From: DAHUXN01 sp963811805
GTDB lineage: Bacteria; Acidobacteriota; Terriglobia; Acidiferrales; UBA7541
NCBI GenBank assembly: GCA_963811805.1
Contig: CAWESU010000001.1
Location: 1,550,001-1,614,000, forward strand
DNA length: 64,000 bases
Direction of reading: 5' to 3'
In this document: positions 60,462 through 64,000 of the stretch, piece after piece
How the letters are laid out: each line of letters starts with the position of its first letter
Position numbering within the stretch: the stretch's first letter is position 1
Translations under genes and position numbers: made by a program
Notes under the pieces: generated by a model
Databases searched by the model: none
Told to the model about the DNA's origin: nothing
The model's input: only the letters and a program-made list of their open reading frames with translations

Positions 60462-60498
60462 GGGGTGTATCACTTTTCCCCGCTCTGTAACCTAACCC
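60462..60498 (-). repeat. Right 37-bp terminal inverted repeat of segment E2
   Basis: GGGGTGTATCACTTTTCCCC, G, CTCTGTAACCTAACCC in order. It is the inverse of 57525-57561 with a single difference. The right-hand neighbour is copy 3 of the 14-mer. Confidence 0.88.
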
Positions 60499-60512
60499 GA
60501 TTTGCGCTTGAC
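60499..60512 (+). repeat. 14-bp direct repeat GATTTGCGCTTGAC, copy 3
   Basis: The last five bases (TTGAC) are part of the -35 box of the methionine operon promoter. This is therefore probably the original target, and the two other copies are duplicates. Confidence 0.85.
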
Positions 60513-60535
60513 ACGAAAAAGCGGTTTTGTATACT
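60508..60535 (+). promoter_or_regulatory. Sigma-70 promoter of the methionine operon
   Basis: TTGACA (60508-60513), a 16-bp spacer and TATACT (60530-60535). It is near-consensus and sits about 24 bp ahead of the riboswitch aptamer. Confidence 0.8.
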
Positions 60536-60558
60536 CGATTTGCTGCTGAACGGCAGCG

Positions 60559-60654
60559 CTTATCCAGAGTGGCTGAGGGGACAGGCCCGACGAAGCCACA
60601 GCAACCTGGTCCGAGAACCAAGGTGCTAATTCCTGCCCGATGGGGATAGATAAG
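60559..60654 (+). ncRNA. SAM-I riboswitch (S-box)
   Basis: The aptamer is closed by CTTATC (60559-60564) and GATAAG (60649-60654). Between them are the hallmark elements AGAGTGGCTGAGGGGAC, GGCCCGACGAAGCC, CAGCAACC and AAGGTGCTAATTCC in the usual order. SAM-I aptamers bind S-adenosylmethionine and turn off downstream methionine genes. A hairpin with a T-run at 60722-60749 may be the expression platform. Confidence 0.95.
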
Positions 60655-60721
60655 ATCCTCGGCTGATCGAACCCGATCTTCTGAAGATTCTGACCCCCAA
60701 CTGAATCGCAACGGCGAAGAA

Positions 60722-60749
60722 CGCTGGCCCGACGGGGCTCGTGTTTTTT
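60722..60749 (+). terminator. Possible riboswitch-controlled terminator
   Basis: GCCC-GACG-GGGC hairpin followed by TCGTGTTTTTT; outer bases GAACGC/GCGTTC can extend pairing around it. Located between the SAM aptamer and the first gene, so it could be the off-state terminator. The short stem makes this tentative. Confidence 0.4.
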
Positions 60750-60859
60750 GCGTTCGCGGCACGCAAGCGTGTTTGCGTGGGGAAAGTTGTATTTCTCCAT
60801 GCCGACGCGGGCGTCCTGGAAAGCGCGATGACGGTTTTGCGCAGCCAGGAGGCCTTTTC

Positions 60860-61714
60860 GTGCGTGCGAACAGAGTGGGATGTGCTTCAGTTGCGGTGAT
60901 CAAGCTGGGCGGGTCGATTTTCAGCGGCTCGATTTCCTACCGGCGCGCGGCGCGTTTTATCGGCCGGCGGCTCGCTGCCAATCCCGAAGAAAATCTGGTG
61001 GCCGTGGTGTCCGCGCAAGATGGCGAGACCGATGCGCTGATGCGAGAGGCACAGGCGATCGTCGCCGAGCCGGACGACGCGGCGCTGGATTTGCTGTGGT
61101 CGACGGGCGAATTGCGCTCCGTGGCGCGGCTGGCGCTGCATTTGCAGGCCGCGGGAATACGAAGTGCGGCGCTCGATGTGCGGCAGACGGGATTGCGCAT
61201 CGCGGCGCGCGGGCTGGGAGTCGCGCGAGCGGAATTCGATCCGGCGAGCATTCGCAAGGCGCTCGATGCCTATAGCGTCGTGATCGTTCCGGGATTCTTG
61301 GCGACGGACGATTCCGGCGCGGTTGTGACGCTGGGGCGCGGCGGTTCGGATTTGACCGCTGTGCTGCTGGCCGCGGGACTGCAGGCGTCGCGGTGCGAAC
61401 TGATTAAAGACGTGCCGGGATATTTCACGGACGATCCGAACGTCAACGCCGGAGCGCAGCACCTTCCTCAGCTTTCCTTTGCGCAAGCGCTGGAAATGGC
61501 GGATGCGGGTTGCGATTTGGTGCAACGAGCGGCTCTGGAGGCAGCGGAGCGATGTGATTTGCCGATTGTGGTGCGCAGTTTGGAAGAGAGAGCGCCGGAA
61601 AGCTGGGTCACGGCAAGAGCGGAAGTTGAAAAACGGAATTCCACGGAAGCGCGGATAAAGGAAGTGAACGAAGCGGACTTGAGCGCCATCACCATGGGCA
61701 TCACGGGAAATTGA
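60860..61714 (+). CDS. Aspartate kinase (catalytic domain only)
   Basis: A 284-residue amino-acid kinase-fold protein that should phosphorylate aspartate, the first step toward methionine, threonine and lysine. The ATP/aspartate motifs are VAVIKLGGSIFSGS at the N-terminus, VAVVSAQDGETDALM, STGELRSVARLAL, then GFLATDDSGAVVTLGRGGSD and LIKDVPGYFTDDPNV. The two C-terminal ACT domains of feedback-regulated kinases are absent, so control probably rests on the upstream SAM riboswitch. Start: GTG at 60860 with AGGAGG eight bases upstream, in preference to the longer open frame. It is the first gene of the operon with the cystathionine synthase-like and asd genes. Confidence 0.85.
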   Translation: MRANRVGCASVAVIKLGGSIFSGSISYRRAARFIGRRLAANPEENLVAVVSAQDGETDALMREAQAIVAEPDDAALDLLWSTGELRSVARLALHLQAAGIRSAALDVRQTGLRIAARGLGVARAEFDPASIRKALDAYSVVIVPGFLATDDSGAVVTLGRGGSDLTAVLLAAGLQASRCELIKDVPGYFTDDPNVNAGAQHLPQLSFAQALEMADAGCDLVQRAALEAAERCDLPIVVRSLEERAPESWVTARAEVEKRNSTEARIKEVNEADLSAITMGITGN

Positions 61715-61753
61715 AACACTCAGGAAACTGAGATCTTTGAGAGGAGAAACAAG

Positions 61754-62944
61754 ATGGACTTCGCAACACGAACGATTCATGCGGCCCAAGAAGCAGAAGC
61801 GGGAACTGGTGCGTTGATCGCGCCGATTTTTCAGACTTCTACGTACGAGCAGCAGGCTCCCGGCGAGCATCACGGGTTCGATTATTCGCGCACGAATAAT
61901 CCCACGCGCGCGCGGCTGGAAGCTGTGCTCGCAGAACTCGAGGGGGTGAAGCACTCGGCGGTATATGCCTCGGGGCTGGCGGCGGAAAACGCGATTTTCC
62001 AGGCGTACTTGCGGCCGGGAGACGAAATCGTGATTCCACTGGACACATATGGCGGAACGTACCGAATCCTGAACCGCGTGTTCAAGCCCATGGGTTGCGA
62101 GATTCGGCAGATTGATATTGCCGACGCAGCGGCGCTGGGATCGGCGCTGACGCACAAGACGCGGCTGGTGTGGATCGAATCGCCAACGAATCCGCGGCTG
62201 CTGATTTACGACATCGAGGCGATCAGCAGGCTGGCGCACGATCGCGGCGCTTTGGTGGTGGTGGACAACACGTTTGCGTCGCCGTATTTCCAGCGGCCGT
62301 TTGAGCTGGGCGCGGACATCGTGGTGCACAGCGTGACGAAATATCTCGCGGGGCATTCGGATTTGATCCAGGGCGCGGTGCTCGCCAAGGACGCGGCGAT
62401 TTTCGAGCCGGTGAAATTCCTGCAGAACGCCACGGGCGCGGTGCCTTCGCCATTCGATTGCTGGCTGACGCTGCGCGGGCTGCAGACGCTGGAACTGAGA
62501 ATGCAGCGGCACGCGGAAAATGCCGCGGCGATTGCCGACGCACTGCGCAAGCATCGTTCGGTGCGGCGCGTTTACTTTCCGGGGCTGCGCGAGCATCCGG
62601 GCCACGAGATCGCGCGACGGCAGATGAGCGGCTTCGGCGGAATGGTTTCGTTCGAGCTCGAAGGAACGGTGGACGAAGTAACGTCGTTCGTTTCTTCGCG
62701 GCGCTACTTCACGCTGGGCGAAAGCCTGGGCGGGGTGAAGGCGCTGGTTTGCCATCCCGCGCGCATGACACATGCTTCGATTCCGGCGGAAGAGCGCGCC
62801 AAGCTGGGGCTGTCGGACACGCTGATCCGACTTTCGCCCGGTTGCGAAAACGCGAAGGACCTGGTCGACGATTTGATCGAGGGACTGGAGCAGATCGAAA
62901 AGGCGCGGAGTGAGAAGCAAGTTGCGGCGGCTGTGGCAGGATGA
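61754..62944 (+). CDS. Cystathionine gamma-synthase/lyase family PLP enzyme
   Basis: A 396-residue fold-type I PLP enzyme of the Cys/Met metabolism family. Motifs: TIHAAQEAEAGTGALIAPIF and SRTNNPTRARLEAVLAELEG at the start, YASGLAAENAIF for the PLP phosphate, VVVDNTFASPYFQRP with D171 and the Schiff-base K196 in VHSVTKYLAGHSDL. The family holds both gamma-synthase (MetB, acylhomoserine plus cysteine) and gamma- or beta-lyases; the Asp/Tyr/Arg pattern does not separate them here. Placement between aspartate kinase and asd, behind a SAM riboswitch, favours a biosynthetic MetB role. GAGAGGAGAAACAAG precedes the ATG. Confidence 0.9.
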   Translation: MDFATRTIHAAQEAEAGTGALIAPIFQTSTYEQQAPGEHHGFDYSRTNNPTRARLEAVLAELEGVKHSAVYASGLAAENAIFQAYLRPGDEIVIPLDTYGGTYRILNRVFKPMGCEIRQIDIADAAALGSALTHKTRLVWIESPTNPRLLIYDIEAISRLAHDRGALVVVDNTFASPYFQRPFELGADIVVHSVTKYLAGHSDLIQGAVLAKDAAIFEPVKFLQNATGAVPSPFDCWLTLRGLQTLELRMQRHAENAAAIADALRKHRSVRRVYFPGLREHPGHEIARRQMSGFGGMVSFELEGTVDEVTSFVSSRRYFTLGESLGGVKALVCHPARMTHASIPAEERAKLGLSDTLIRLSPGCENAKDLVDDLIEGLEQIEKARSEKQVAAAVAG

Positions 62945-63993
62945 GCAGCGCCGCGAAAATAGAAGTGGGAATCCTGGGAGCGACAGGGATGGTCGGCCAG
63001 CAATTTGTGGCGCTGCTGGCAAACCATCCCTGGTTTCGTCTGACGTGGCTTGCGGCGAGCGAACGCTCGGCGGGAAAGCGCTATGGCGATTTACCGTGGC
63101 GGCTGGCGGCTCAGTTACCGGAAGATGCAGCGCGGCTCGAGGTCGGGCCGCCGGAGGCGCGCACAGCTCCAAAGGTTGTTTTTTCGGCGCTGGATGCTTG
63201 CGTGGCCGGAGAAGTGGAGGCTGCGTTCGCGTCGGCGGGGCATACCGTGCTGAGCAATGCACGCAATTACCGCATGGATCCGGTCGTTCCGCTGCTAATT
63301 CCAGAAATCAACCCGCAACATTTGGATGTGCTTGCGCGGCAGAAAAAAGAGAAACGCTGGCGTGGTACGGTGGTCACCAATCCGAACTGTTCGACGATTT
63401 TTCTGGCGCTGGCGCTTGCGGCGTTGCGGGCGCTCGAGCCTGAAAGGGTGATGGTCACCACGCTGCAAGCGCTCTCCGGCGCGGGGCATCCGGGAGTTGC
63501 GTCGCTCGACGCGGTGGGCAACGTGATTCCGTTCATTGCGGGCGAAGAGGAAAAACTGGAGAGCGAGACGAGAAAGATTCTTGGGAGTTTTTGCGGCGAA
63601 GCATTTGAGCCAGCACCGATGACCATCAGCGCACAGACGACGCGTGTGCCGGTGGTAAATGGACACACGGAAATGGTTTCGGTGGGATTCCGGAATCGCG
63701 TGAGCCGCGACGAAATCCTTGAGGCATTCGAGAAATTTGCGGGCAAGCCGCAAGAGCTGAATCTGCCGCATGCGCCGCGGCGCGTGATTGTCTATTTGGA
63801 TGCGGCGGACCGGCCGCAACCGCGCTTGGACGTGGAGCGTTTTGACGGAATGGCCGTGCAGGTTGGGCGATTGCGGGAATGCCCGGTGCTGGGGCACAAG
63901 TTCGTGCTGCTGGGGCACAACACGATTCGCGGGGCTGCCGGAGCAGCGCTCCTCAACGCCGAATTGATGCAGGTCGAAGGGCTGCTAAATTAG
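62941..63993 (+). CDS. asd: Aspartate-semialdehyde dehydrogenase
   Basis: A 350-residue NADPH-dependent enzyme converting aspartyl phosphate to aspartate semialdehyde. It has the nucleotide-binding loop GILGATGMVGQQF (10-22), the nucleophile C150 in VVTNPNCSTIFLALAL, and the substrate-binding region TTRVPVVNGHTEMVSV. NPNCSTIFLAL and the later RVPVVNGHTE are those of the archaeal/fungal-type ASADH rather than the E. coli-type. Its ATG overlaps the preceding stop by 4 bp (ATGA), so translation is coupled. The gene ends 7 bases before the window end. Confidence 0.95.
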   Translation: MSSAAKIEVGILGATGMVGQQFVALLANHPWFRLTWLAASERSAGKRYGDLPWRLAAQLPEDAARLEVGPPEARTAPKVVFSALDACVAGEVEAAFASAGHTVLSNARNYRMDPVVPLLIPEINPQHLDVLARQKKEKRWRGTVVTNPNCSTIFLALALAALRALEPERVMVTTLQALSGAGHPGVASLDAVGNVIPFIAGEEEKLESETRKILGSFCGEAFEPAPMTISAQTTRVPVVNGHTEMVSVGFRNRVSRDEILEAFEKFAGKPQELNLPHAPRRVIVYLDAADRPQPRLDVERFDGMAVQVGRLRECPVLGHKFVLLGHNTIRGAAGAALLNAELMQVEGLLN

Positions 63994-64000
63994 GTCATTC

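Noticed and set aside
53158..60512. The thrice-repeated 14-mer as a CRISPR array or casposon.
   Set aside because: Repeat spacing is 3-4 kb, not tens of bases, and there is no cas1 or other cas gene.
60887..63262. A 791-codon minus-strand frame across the methionine operon.
   Set aside because: It lies opposite three firmly identified genes and has typical antisense composition.

Overview
The window looks like a chromosomal segment of an Acidobacteriota (Terriglobia-like) soil bacterium. The grounds are inference from content: high-GC DNA, a tricorn-like S41 protease with PD40 repeats, carboxypeptidase-regulatory-like secreted proteins, M28 and CocE hydrolases, a TonB/HtrA/M48-like cluster, and many short GC-rich palindromic repeats between genes. 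No rRNA or phylogenetic marker is present, so the assignment is tentative.

Layout. 1-20.8 kb is mostly housekeeping and envelope genes: a GNAT fragment, RidA, an S41 tricorn-like protease, a PiT phosphate transporter with a UspA protein, OsmC, a rhodanese/core-MetE pair, several secreted proteins of unknown function, an FAD monooxygenase, an SLC13/ArsB-type permease, a MerR regulator behind a CueR-like operator with an overlapping 46-residue Cys-rich peptide, Mn-type SOD and a VIT1/CCC1 transporter. Two decayed genes lie here: a cytochrome b561 remnant and a DinB gene broken by a 7-bp duplication. 20.9-24.4 kb is a small defence island: a zinc-ribbon-like protein, HicAB, a frameshifted DpnI-like nuclease and an M.DpnA-like adenine methyltransferase. 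24.7-53.1 kb returns to envelope and catabolic genes: MBL hydrolase, M28 peptidase, HtrA, TonB, degenerate M48 protein, an AMP-ligase/ACP/PlsC fusion, S41 peptidase, DoxX-like protein, a beta-propeller/phosphoesterase, CocE hydrolase, tRNA-Val, a Tat-exported class V aminotransferase-like protein, a two-domain glycosidase, a frameshifted esterase and a phospholipase C-like enzyme.

53.16-60.51 kb is the most unusual part. A 14-bp sequence, GATTTGCGCTTGAC, occurs three times in the same orientation and delimits two adjacent segments of about 4.3 and 3.0 kb. Each segment ends in inverted repeats (13 bp for the first, 37 bp for the second). The first carries an IS transposase remnant and a large lipoprotein gene that runs into it. 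The second carries AT-richer genes (HEPN-like, DUF5677-like, nuclease-like, and the stub of a truncated gene). The third copy of the 14-mer supplies the -35 box of the methionine operon that follows.

60.5-64 kb holds that operon: promoter, SAM-I riboswitch, aspartate kinase, cystathionine gamma-synthase-like enzyme and aspartate-semialdehyde dehydrogenase. Together they lead from aspartate toward transsulfuration and methionine, under S-adenosylmethionine control.

All family assignments rest on reading motifs; alignments to named proteins are from memory and no search was run.
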